This document shows positions 1-8,870 of a stretch of 64,000 bases of DNA, piece after piece (the stretch's first letter is position 1; each line of letters starts with the position of its first letter). The DNA comes from Aedes albopictus. Its lineage: Eukaryota > Arthropoda > Insecta > Diptera > Culicidae. The notes under the pieces are model-generated. The model worked only from the letters and a program-made list of their open reading frames with translations, was not told the DNA's origin and made no database searches. Where the stretch lies: NCBI RefSeq assembly GCF_035046485.1, contig NC_085138.1:16371329-16435328 (forward strand). Reading direction: 5' to 3'. Made by a program: the position numbers and the translations under genes.

Positions 1-1668
1 GCACCAAAGTTATTTCATTTTTCCTCCCACTTGCGTTGCTGGTACCACCCCAAGTAGGTACCTAGGGGGTGTGTGTGCGTTTGGGTGAAGTCTAGCTGGA
101 AGGAAGGCACGAGGCCACGCTTTTGGGGTCGTTATGTTGTAGAGTATACTTTCTGGGTTCCTCAAACGCGGTTGAGAAGCGAAAGGTTGGCTTTGGTTGC
201 CCAGCAGTTGAATCTTGAGTTTTGGGTGATTCTAGGGAAAATAAGCAAAACGAGAACCTTGAGAAAGAGAGTACATGTTGGTAATAAATGCACAATTGAA
301 TTCGAAATTTTAAATTTGATATAACTTCCTTCGACTTTCACTATGAAAATTGTATTTCAACTACTAGGTACTTGTGTTTCTTGGAGTCTGCAATAATATC
401 TACAATTCAATCGAGAACGGACTTGCCGAGAATAATCACTTGAGCGTTATTTAATTCACTTCATCAAGTTTTCATCCGTAGAAGGAACACTACAGGCGTG
501 AGACCGTTATAAGCATTTCACTTTATTTTTATCGATGATAGCACAATCAGTACGTTATTGTTGTTAGTCGTTTATTACAGCTGAGTACAACATAAACTTT
601 TTTAAAAAGCGGCTCTTAGTTAAATTTCTCTGCTGTACATCCGACAAAATCCTTACTTTCACACTACGACGGAAGAACTAATTCGTACGGCATCATATTT
701 TACGAGTTTACAAAACAAAACGAAAGTCGTGAACTTCTGTCAACGACCAAAATTTTTGAAGCACAATTTAGTGCTGATTTCGAAACCGACCTTCAAAAAA
801 TTTAAATAGAACAGTTTTTGAGTTTTAGCTCATTATCGAGATTTGCAACTTTTCAAAATATGTAATTTACCAAAATTCAAACATATTGCGTTTTGTTCAA
901 CCAATTTCAAATCTTTTTCCATAAATTAAAAGCTGAATACAATACCATTCGATCCTCTGAATACAGGTTTTGCGTCAGATTGATGAAATTCAAGATATTG
1001 GCGAGTTTTAGGGACGTTCTTCTTAAATTTCAGCAAAATTCCCAAAATTTTTTGAAGAAATGTTTTTTTTTTTCAATAAGAAAAAAAACAACTTAAAAAT
1101 TCTTTCTCGACGTTTATTTGACATATCATATGTAGGCGAGTTACATTAAAAATTTCAGCTCAATCTAAGCATTGATTACGGAGAATGAGATGTTTGAAGT
1201 GAGCGACTTTGCCTAAAAATGGAACGAAAATCGTTTTCAAATCATCAACCTTGTATGGAAAGTCGAAAAAAATTCCGCTCTACTGTAATTTTTTTCTTCC
1301 GCGTTTTCGAACTCAGGGCATGATTCTACACCAAAAATGATCATCAGCTTACCGAGTTCAAAAATGCTGTAAACTAGTGTTATCCATTTTTGACATCAAC
1401 GTCAACCTTAACCCGACAACGCCCAAGGTGTCCCACAATTCAAATTTTCATAAATAGTTTTTATTAACAGTCCAGGTTTAATCAAATAAACTTGATTTCA
1501 TAAAAAAAAATTGGGTTTCCATGGTGTAGCTCCAAAAATAATCCTCAATGTGGGTCCTCAACATCTGATCATTTTTTGAAGTTCTCTTTTACACTCTCGT
1601 TGTATTCTGATCCATGCATTTATAATAAATGAAAGAGAAGATAACCACTCAAAAATAATGACTGTCAG
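1..1668. other. AT-rich stretch without a recognisable gene
   Basis: No reading frame here looks like a protein I recognise. The short open frames are AT-rich and low in complexity. Bases 590-1430 resemble the AT-rich body of an interspersed repeat (runs of A and T, many short direct repeats), but I could not find terminal repeats or a target-site duplication to delimit it. Confidence 0.5.
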
Positions 1669-1681
1669 ATGACATCATGGT
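1669..1681. repeat. Left target-site duplication of RTE copy A1
   Basis: The 13-base ATGACATCATGGT directly precedes the element and recurs exactly at 5078-5090. The flanking bases differ on both sides, so the repeat is exactly 13 bp. Confidence 0.93.
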
Positions 1682-1861
1682 GGCACGGTAAAGGCTGGGT
1701 ATGCTGCGCAATTCAGATCCCATTGTGATCCACTAGCCTCTGCCCAGCAACTCCTAACCCTACCTCCACGCGGTACCGGCCGGAAACTATGAGCAACCTT
1801 AGGGAAGATCGGGTAACCAACCCCGGTGGGAACTTTGGTCATAGGCTGACAGGGAAGGAGG

Positions 1862-1879
1862 GGTTTGCTTCGGTAAACC
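1862..1879 (+). promoter_or_regulatory. 5'-leader hairpin with a TTCG loop in RTE A1
   Basis: GGTTTGC-TTCG-GTAAACC folds as a 7-bp stem (one G-U pair) closed by a UUCG tetraloop. The same hairpin is in copy A3 (59484-59501, stem improved to G-C) and in the minus-strand fragment (25814-25831, loop TTAT). Keeping the stem while the loop and one pair change suggests selection on RNA structure. Its role is unknown. Confidence 0.6.
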
Positions 1880-2257
1880 TGAGCGTCTGTTCTCCTGGAG
1901 GAGCGGCTCACAACAGCGTCTGATCCCCATGTTAGGGGCGGCTGATCTACGTCCGAGTGCCAGGGAAGGACTCTAAGCTCAACTGTGCACTATGGTCCTC
2001 CGGAAAGTAGGGGGTTGGTGTCAGGCCCTACGAGCCAGCCGTAAAAAACCATTGTAACGGAAAATCAGCGACAGAATAATACGAACCGAGACCAACGGCA
2101 ACGACCACAGCGAACAAAAAGGACTTGCGATTGGAAACTCGGTACGTGGAACTGCAGATCTCTCAACTTCATTGGGAGCACCCGCATACTCGCCGATCTA
2201 CTGAAGGACCGCGGGTTCGGCATCGTAGCGCTGCAGGAGGTGTGTTAAACAGGATCC

Positions 2258-5047
2258 ATGGTGCGAACGTTTAGAGGTAATCATACCATCTACCAGAGCT
2301 GCGGCAATACACGCGAGCTGGGAACAGCTTTCATCGTGATGGGTGATATGCAGAGGCGCGTGATCGGTTGGTGGCCGATCGACGAAAGAATGTGCAGGTT
2401 GAGGATCAAGGGCCGATTCTTCAACTTCAGCATAATAAACGTGCACAGCCCACACTCCGGAAGTACTGATGATGACAAGGACGCATTTTACGCGCAGCTC
2501 GAACGCGAGTACGATCGCTGCCCAAGCCACGACGTCAAGATCATCATAGGAGATTTGAACGCTCAGGTAGGCCAGGAGGAGGAATTCAGACCGACGATTG
2601 GTAAGTTCAGCGCCCACCAGCAAACGAACGAAAACGGCCTACGACTCATTGATTTCGCCGCCTCCAAAAATATGGCCATACGTAGCACCTTTTTCCAACA
2701 CAGCCTCCCTTATCGTTACACCTGGAGATCACCACAGCAGACAGAATCTCAAATCGACCACGTTCTGATTGACGGACGGCACTTCTCCGACATTATTGAC
2801 GTCAGGACCTATCGAGGCGCCAATATCGACTCCGACCACTATCTGGTGATGGTCAAACTGCGCCCAAAACTCTCCGTCATCAACAATGTACGGTACCGGC
2901 GACCGCCACGGTACAACCTAGAGCGAATGAAGCAACCGGATGTCGCCTCAGCATACGCGCAGAATCTCGAAGCCGCGTTGCCAGACGAGGGCGAGCTCGA
3001 TGAGGCCCCTCTAGAGGACTGCTGGAGTACAGTGAAAGCAGCCATCAACGACGCAGCCGAGAGCACCATCGGATACGTGGAACGGAATCGACGGAACGAA
3101 TGGTTCGACGAAGAGTGCAGAACGGTTTTGGAGGAGAAGAACGCAGCGAGGGCGGTAATGCTGCAGCAAGGGACTCGACAGAACGTGGAACGTTACAAAC
3201 AGAAGCGGAAACAGCAGACCCGCCTTTTTCGGGAGAAAAAGCGCCGCCTGGAAGAAGCGGAGTGTGAAGAAATGGAACTACTGTGCCGTTCCCAAGAAAC
3301 ACGGAAGTTCTATCAGAAGCTCAACGCATCCCGCAACGGCTTCGTGCCGCGAGCCGAAATATGCAGGGATAAAGACGGAGGCCTCTTGACGGACGGACGT
3401 GAGGTGATCGAAAGGTGGAAGCAGCACTTCGATCTGCACCTGAACGGCGTGGAGAACGTAGGCACGGGAGCCCACGGCAACGGAAGGAACGACGACGCCA
3501 GTGCAGCGGAGGACGGAAATGAACCAACTCCCACGCTGAGGGAAGTTAAGGATGCCATTCACCAGCTCAAAACCAACAAAGCAGCTGGTAAAGATGGTAT
3601 CGCAGCTGAACTCATCAAGATGGGCCCAGAAAAGTTGGCCACCTGTCTGCATCGGCTGATCGTCAGGATCTGGGAAACCGAACAGCTACCGGAGGAGTGG
3701 AAGGAAGGGGTAATCTGCCCCATTCACAAGAAAGGCGACCATTTGGAATGTGAGAACTTCAGGTCGATCACTATTTTGAATGCTGCCTACAAAGTGCTAT
3801 CCCAGATCATCTTCCGTCGTCTGTCACCTAAAACAAATGAGTTCGTGGGAAGTTATCAAGCCGGCTTCATCGACGGCCGGTCGACAACGGACCAGATCTT
3901 TACCGTACGGCAAATCCTCCAGAAATGCCGTGAATACCAGGTCCCAACGCACCACCTGTTCATCGACTTCAAAGCGGCATACGATAGTATCGACCGCGCA
4001 GAGCTATGGAGAATCATGGACGAAAACGGCTTTCCTGGGAAGCTGACTAGACTGATTAAAGCATCGATGGACGGAGTGCAAAACTGCGTAAAGGTTTCGG
4101 GTGAACTATCCAGTTCATTCGTATCTCGCCGGGGACTGCGACAAGGTGACGGACTCTCATGTCTACTCTTCAACATCGCGCTGGAAGGTGTGATGCGACG
4201 AGCCGGGCTCAACAGCCGGGGAACGATTTTCACAAAATCCGGTCAATTTGTGTGCTTTGCGGACGACATGGACATTATCGCTAGAACATTTGGAACGGTG
4301 GCAGAACTGTACACCCGCCTGAAACGCGAAGCAGCAAAGGTCGGACTGGTGGTGAATGCCTCAAAAACAAAGTACATGCTGGTGGGCGGAACCGAAAACG
4401 ACCGGATCCGTCTGGGTAGTAATGTTACGATAGACGGGGATACTTTCGAGGTGGTGGAGGAATTCGTCTACCTCGGATCCTTACTGACGGCTGACAACAA
4501 CGTGAGCCCTGAAATTCGGAGGCACATCATCAGCGGAAGTCGGGCCTACTACGGGCTCCAGAAGAAACTGCGGTCGAAAAAGATTCACCCACGCACCAAA
4601 TGCACCATGTACAAAACGCTAATAAGACCGGTGATCCTCTACGGGCACGAGACATGGACCATGCTCGAGGAGGACCTGCAAGCACTCGGAGTTTTCGAGC
4701 GACGCGTGCTAAGGACGATCTTCGGTGGTGTGCAGGAGAACGGTGTGTGGCGGAGAAGAATGAACCACGAGCTCGCTGCACTTTACGGCAAACCCAGCAT
4801 CCAGAAGGTGGCCAAAGCCGGAAGGATACGGTGGGCAGGGCATGTTGCAAGAATGCCGGACAACAACCCTGCAAAGCTGGTGTTTGCAACTGATCCGGTT
4901 GGCACAAGAAGGCGTGGAACGCAAAGAGCACGATGGGCGGACCAGGTGGAGCGTGACTTGGCGAGCATTGGGCGCGACCGAGGATGGAGAGCGGCAGCCA
5001 CGAACCGAGTATTGTGGCGTACTATTGTTGATTATGTCTTATCTTAA
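2258..5047 (+). CDS. RTE endonuclease/reverse transcriptase, 5' end cut by a stop codon
   Basis: The 929-residue frame encodes most of an RTE pol protein. An apurinic-type endonuclease comes first: GDLNAQ near residue 98, QIDHVLID near 165, SDHY near 192. The reverse transcriptase follows: KAAGKDGIAAELI near 444, FIDFKAAYDSID, LRQGDGLSCLLFN near 626, catalytic FADD near 667. The C-terminal part carries the RTE-like IRWAGHVARM segment. The protein would nick target DNA and copy the element RNA into it. The first ATG of the open frame (2258) is not the original start. In copies A2 and A3 the same frame runs further upstream (KLGTWN...IVALQ...CWTGSMV), and here the Trp codon is TAA at 2246-2248. 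So the first part of the endonuclease is lost. A poly(A) run near 2041-2046 is also one base shorter than in A3, which shifts the frame from the likely start ATG at 1992. Confidence 0.92.
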   Translation: MVRTFRGNHTIYQSCGNTRELGTAFIVMGDMQRRVIGWWPIDERMCRLRIKGRFFNFSIINVHSPHSGSTDDDKDAFYAQLEREYDRCPSHDVKIIIGDLNAQVGQEEEFRPTIGKFSAHQQTNENGLRLIDFAASKNMAIRSTFFQHSLPYRYTWRSPQQTESQIDHVLIDGRHFSDIIDVRTYRGANIDSDHYLVMVKLRPKLSVINNVRYRRPPRYNLERMKQPDVASAYAQNLEAALPDEGELDEAPLEDCWSTVKAAINDAAESTIGYVERNRRNEWFDEECRTVLEEKNAARAVMLQQGTRQNVERYKQKRKQQTRLFREKKRRLEEAECEEMELLCRSQETRKFYQKLNASRNGFVPRAEICRDKDGGLLTDGREVIERWKQHFDLHLNGVENVGTGAHGNGRNDDASAAEDGNEPTPTLREVKDAIHQLKTNKAAGKDGIAAELIKMGPEKLATCLHRLIVRIWETEQLPEEWKEGVICPIHKKGDHLECENFRSITILNAAYKVLSQIIFRRLSPKTNEFVGSYQAGFIDGRSTTDQIFTVRQILQKCREYQVPTHHLFIDFKAAYDSIDRAELWRIMDENGFPGKLTRLIKASMDGVQNCVKVSGELSSSFVSRRGLRQGDGLSCLLFNIALEGVMRRAGLNSRGTIFTKSGQFVCFADDMDIIARTFGTVAELYTRLKREAAKVGLVVNASKTKYMLVGGTENDRIRLGSNVTIDGDTFEVVEEFVYLGSLLTADNNVSPEIRRHIISGSRAYYGLQKKLRSKKIHPRTKCTMYKTLIRPVILYGHETWTMLEEDLQALGVFERRVLRTIFGGVQENGVWRRRMNHELAALYGKPSIQKVAKAGRIRWAGHVARMPDNNPAKLVFATDPVGTRRRGTQRARWADQVERDLASIGRDRGWRAAATNRVLWRTIVDYVLS

Positions 5048-5077
5048 TGATGTTGAACAAATAAATGTATGTAATGT

Positions 5078-5090
5078 ATGACATCATGGT
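5078..5090. repeat. Right target-site duplication of RTE copy A1
   Basis: Exact copy of the 13-base word at 1669-1681. It directly follows the ATGT-type tail of the element. Confidence 0.93.
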
Positions 5091-5449
5091 TTTCTACAGA
5101 TATCTTTCTGTATCAAAAAGCTTATTTCCTCTCCGTTTTTCTATTTTTCTCTTAGTGAGCGTCCTCTCCCCCATTGCAGCATTTTCCCTTACCCAATATA
5201 TGGATCGTCACATAATCCTATACTACCAAACAAGCCACCCCCCCCCCCCCACCCCCTAAAAAGCTACTTCATTTAAGGACGCTGTCCTACTCTCGAACAC
5301 TCATCCGCTCTAACTCACGTTCTGTTTTAATCCTTTTTCTTCCTCTATCGAAATTGTTCAGAGACTCTTCATAAACTACGAAATGCTATTGAAGGAGGTA
5401 ATGGGTCTACAACAGTGTAACGCTTCACATGAAATTTCAAAGGTTTCTA
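5091..5449. other. Short intergenic stretch
   Basis: No gene seen. It contains a C-rich run (about 5237-5257) and otherwise plain AT-rich sequence. Confidence 0.5.
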
Positions 5450-5853
5450 CCCGAGCACGAATGAATAACTGAAACATAACTGGAGCATACCAAAGTCAGG
5501 TATCATACCAAGACAAGGTATTGGTCGGTTATCCAGGTATTGAAAATAACTCATTTTGGTATTTTATAGGTATTGTGCCAACCTCACCGAGTTATTGGTT
5601 TGGTGTTGAGGACTGCTTGAGTTATTATTCAGTTATGGACAAATCGCTATTTGTATGGAAAAATCACAAATTATTATTCAGGTATTGCAATACCTGATGT
5701 CATTATTCACGCGTTATGCCCAGAATACACATCAGTTATTATTTTTGGTATTTTACCTCTTATGCAGGGCTACTTAAAACCTCATTCAGGTTGTAGGTAT
5801 TCGGTTTTCCATACCTGAGTTAGTTATTCTGCAGCTATTTTCTCCTGCTCGGG
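5450..5853. mobile_element. TA-flanked MITE, CCCGAGCA family, copy 1
   Basis: This 404-bp non-coding element begins CCCGAGCACGAATGAATAAC and its right end, read on the other strand, is CCCGAGCAGGAGAAAATAGC. It is flanked by TA on both sides (5448-5449, 5854-5855), as for Tc1/mariner-type insertion. The interior repeats GGTATT-type words. It shares its outer 8 bp with the element at 6776-7278. Confidence 0.8.
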
Positions 5854-5855
5854 TA

Positions 5856-6720
5856 TACAGAAGATTTTTTAAATCAATTCCGAGAGAAATGTCAGGAGGA
5901 TGCCCCACAGGAATTCTGGGAGAAATATATGAAAGAATCCTGAGAGGAATGGTGGTAAAAACTCGGCAGGAAGTCCTGAAAGAATCACATAAGAAACCCT
6001 GAAAGGAATTAATGGAGAAATCTCGAGAAGGATCTTTGATAAAAATCAGAAAGAATATTTCAAGGAAAGTCAGCTGGAATCCCGGCACTTATACCATAAA
6101 GAACTCCCATTGGATTCTCTGAAAATATCTTGGCAGAAATCGTCGAAAAAATACCTGGAGGAATCCGTGAAGTAATCCCTGATGAAATGCCGACTAAAAT
6201 TCCTGAAATAATCTTTTCAAAAACTTTCAAAGCTATTCCGATAGAAATCCCTGGATCTATTCCTGAATGATTCCTGTAGCGAATATTGAAGAAATGCTGG
6301 CTGTAAGCTAAGCAGGAGTTCCTAAAAGAATCATGGAATGAATCCCGGAAGGAATTATTGAAGAAATCCTTGAAAAAAAAACTCGAGATGATTTTTTGAA
6401 TCCCATCAGAAATTCCGACACGTTTACCAAAAATATCCAGGATTGTCCCGAAGAAATCTCGGCAGAATTCTATATTCTATTATATTTATTTTCGGGAGAA
6501 ACCTCTTAAGGAGTTAGAGCTGAAGTACCGAATAGAATACCCAATCCTTATAGGATTTTCTAAAGCAATCCCTGCAAAAATCTCTGAAGAAGAGATCTCA
6601 TCCCATCCCATCCCATCTTGAAGAATGCTGCGAAGATTCGCGAGAGAAATCCATTGGAAATGTCTGAAAAATACATTCAGGAAGAAATTCCTGAAGGTAT
6701 TCTGAGAAAATCTCATCTCA
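5856..6720. repeat. Degenerate AGGAAT/GAAATC short-period repeat
   Basis: Words such as AGGAATTCCTGAA, GAAATCCCT and GAAGAAATCC recur about every 25-35 bases, with heavy divergence. The same texture appears at 30955-31095, 36345-36960, 37680-37900 and 61786-62235. The reading frames on either strand (such as 5786-6088 and 6486-6716, minus) are by-products of the repeat. Confidence 0.7.
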
Positions 6721-7640
6721 TTTAATCTTATCTTATTTCATCACCGTACTATCTACCCTAACACTGTACTCTCTACCCGAGCAGAGTCTAACAACAAAAT
6801 GATAGCAAATCGAAAACTCGATTTGTATTCAGCAGCAAATTGATATCACATTTTGATATCAGTTTGTCTTGACTAAATGTGATTTCAAATTTAGATTTCG
6901 TTTTGCTATCACTTCAAACTATTGTAAAAAGTAAATGTTTCAGTTATTTTAAAACTTCTAGGCAATCTTGTATAATAACTCTAAGAGTATATCATTAGTG
7001 TAATAATCTTATGGTATTCAGGATGTCATATCAATTGGAAAACCCCTGTATTTAACGATTTTTCCATATTTTCGTACTGATAACAAAAATAGTTATCAAT
7101 TTGCTATTACTGATAGCAGGAATTGTTTTCAACTTGCTGTTACGGGAACATTTTTCTGCTCTCATTTTTGATGTTTTAACCGTTAAAACGACCAAAACTA
7201 CAACAACCTGAGTTATCATAATTTGCAATATCATAACATCAAAATTTGTTTTCAATTTGCTGTCAGACTTTGCTCGGGTATCTTACCGTCATCCCTGCTC
7301 TCTATTCCAACTCTCCATGCTAACTCTACTCTCTGCCCTACCCTCTATCTGAACCCGCTACCCAGCCTCTACTTTTATTCGATACTCACCCTATACTCTA
7401 ACCATCCATTTTAGCCTCTGCCCCAATCTTCCACCCTACTTTTTACCCTAACCTTCTACCTTACCCTCTATCCTACCCTATGCCCTACTGTCAATCTTAA
7501 ATCTCTACCCTACGCTCTACCCTACCCTCTGCCCTACCGTTCAACATCATCCTCTACCCTACCGTCAATCCTAATTCTGTACCCTACCCTCTACCGTAAT
7601 CAATTTCCCTTTTTTCTAGTCGCTACCCCACCCTCTATCC
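6721..7640. repeat. Pyrimidine-rich CCCTA-type degenerate minisatellite, interrupted by a MITE
   Basis: On the plus strand, variants of TACCCTCTACCCTA recur at 6735-6775 and 7290-7640. The MITE at 6776-7278 sits inside the tract, so the tract is older. It is not a regular telomere repeat: spacing and sequence vary throughout. Confidence 0.75.
6776..7278. mobile_element. TA-flanked MITE, CCCGAGCA family, copy 2
   Basis: This 503-bp element starts CCCGAGCAGAGTCTAACAAC and ends, on the other strand, CCCGAGCAAAGTCTGACAGC (16 of the first 20 positions agree). TA lies on both sides (6774-6775 and 7279-7280). The interior carries repeated words of the ATAGCAAATTGA type. No coding capacity. Confidence 0.85.
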
Positions 7641-7729
7641 TAAATTTCCAAATTTTATAGAAATCTATTTCAAAACTTCGCGTTTTATCTTGCCCCACCC
7701 GTTTCAATTTGCCCCGGTGTACCTTAGGA

Positions 7730-8785
7730 CGCTGGGTGGATATGGGTTGAGCTTGTAGCTGTTACTCTAGTATCACCATAGCAGCTATATTATCAGTTAA
7801 ATATCAATCATATGCGACCGTATGTTGGCTGGGAAAGGTGCCGAAGTCTACCCAGACTGAGACCTTAACATTTTCGGATAGCCCGAAGGGTAGCCGGACG
7901 TTTACGACAAGTAACTGTAGAAGTGTGTGGGGAGGACTTACCAGGCGGAACACGCATTGTCAAGAGGATGTTAACCGCAAGAGTGAATGTCAGTAATACG
8001 GCCAGGCATGTCGGAAAGCTAGAAAGGGTGGGCCTGAAAAGGCCGGCCTGTTTCGAGTCGAAGGAAACAAGGCAACCATGTGAAGGTCCTCAGTCACTAC
8101 AGGTTAGGGTGGATCAAGAGGAGGACATCCTCTGGACCCTAGTGGACGTGCAGAAGAAGAAGAGGAGAAAGAAAGAGGAACAAGGGCTTGTGAACATTAA
8201 GCCAAGGAAAGATAGGAGGGCCGGTGCCGAGTGTGAGAAGGGTGAAGCACTCGTCATCTAGAGGACGAATCTGAGTAATCGTGATCTTGAGGCTATGAAG
8301 AGCGATGCCAAGCTCGTGGATCTTGGATCCGACGCAACGCACGCAGTATTCGACGTACGGGCGTAACGATCGTTGATCTCAAACAAGACAAAACCCGCAA
8401 GGACACCGTCTACAAATGTTTGACGGAAGAGGTCCTTGGTGCGGATGTTGTGACGAGGGCTTTCATCGCAGAAGCGACTCTAAAGCTAGACAAGATCATG
8501 GATGCGGAAGAGCTTATCGCGGCACTGCAACAACAGTGCGAGGTGCAGTTAGCCCCCACCGCCGATCGGCTATGGAAAAGCCCGACAGGGATAGGGACTG
8601 GTTCAGCTACCTGTGGCGGATACTGGTTAGTTCGTTGAAGTAGATTCACAAGTTGTGGGATTGTAAAGGCACCCATAGGCGATATGGAAGTTAAGGTGTA
8701 GCTGCACAAACCCTCCCTAGTACTTAATTTGTTCCGGAAAATCTTAGAACAACTAGCACCCGACGGGGAATCCAAGGTGGCCAGC
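7730..8785 (+). pseudogene. Relic of a non-LTR retrotransposon ORF1 (R1/Jockey type)
   Basis: The open piece 7923-8261 gives a protein fragment with a basic KKKRRKKEE stretch. After stop codons and frameshifts there is a segment reading like EEVLGADVV...AEATLKLDKIMDAEELIAALQQQCEV (8420-8560). This pattern, a basic region followed by a short domain with an EELIAAL-type helix, is familiar from Gag-like ORF1 proteins of R1/Jockey-group elements, which bind element RNA. No zinc knuckles remain. The sequence ahead (7730-7920) is probably its 5' leader. The relic ends at the poly(T) end of the L1/Tx1-like element, which seems to have inserted next to or into it. Clade assignment is tentative. Confidence 0.6.
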
Positions 8786-8790
8786 CTCAG

Positions 8791-8804
8791 TTTTTTTTTT
8801 TTTT
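8791..8804 (-). repeat. Poly(A) tail of the L1/Tx1-like element
   Basis: Fourteen T on the plus strand, lying 10 bases outside the minus-strand AATAAA signal at 8814-8819. Confidence 0.85.
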
Positions 8805-8870
8805 ATAAACATATTTATTTGGAACACATTCACAGTTATGTAAAATACATTTTACAAAACGTTACAAAAC

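Larger units (their letters stand above)
1682..5077 (+). mobile_element. RTE-clade non-LTR retrotransposon, family A, copy A1 (nearly full length)
   Basis: The element is bounded by a 13-bp direct repeat, ATGACATCATGGT, at 1669-1681 and 5078-5090, the target-site duplication of target-primed reverse transcription. It has a 5' leader of about 310 bases, one long reading frame coding for endonuclease and reverse transcriptase, and a very short 3' end. The 3' end stops in a simple ATGT-type repeat (5064-5077) instead of poly(A), which is typical of the RTE clade (the clade of Aedes JAM1). Its left end is shared with copy A3 at about 59341 (both carry ACGGTAAAGGCTGGG), so A1 has probably kept the true 5' end. 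It is the most complete of the family-A copies here (A1, A2, A3, and fragments at 25437-25835 and 39865-40135). Confidence 0.93.

Noticed and set aside
2590..2886. Splicing as the cause of the A3 deletions
   Set aside because: Neither deleted segment has GT-AG ends in copy A1.
3278..3652. Minus-strand frames opposite the RTE pol gene (here and at 3856-4233, 4530-4931, 22952-23326, 24865-25335)
   Set aside because: They recur antisense to the same codons in each RTE copy and carry no motif of their own.
7290..7640. Telomere-like CCCTA repeat
   Set aside because: Units vary in length and sequence, and dipterans do not use a simple telomere repeat; treated as a degenerate minisatellite.
8776..8790. 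Target-site duplication for the L1/Tx1-like element
   Set aside because: The word beside the poly(T) was not found near the 5' end around 13430-13640.
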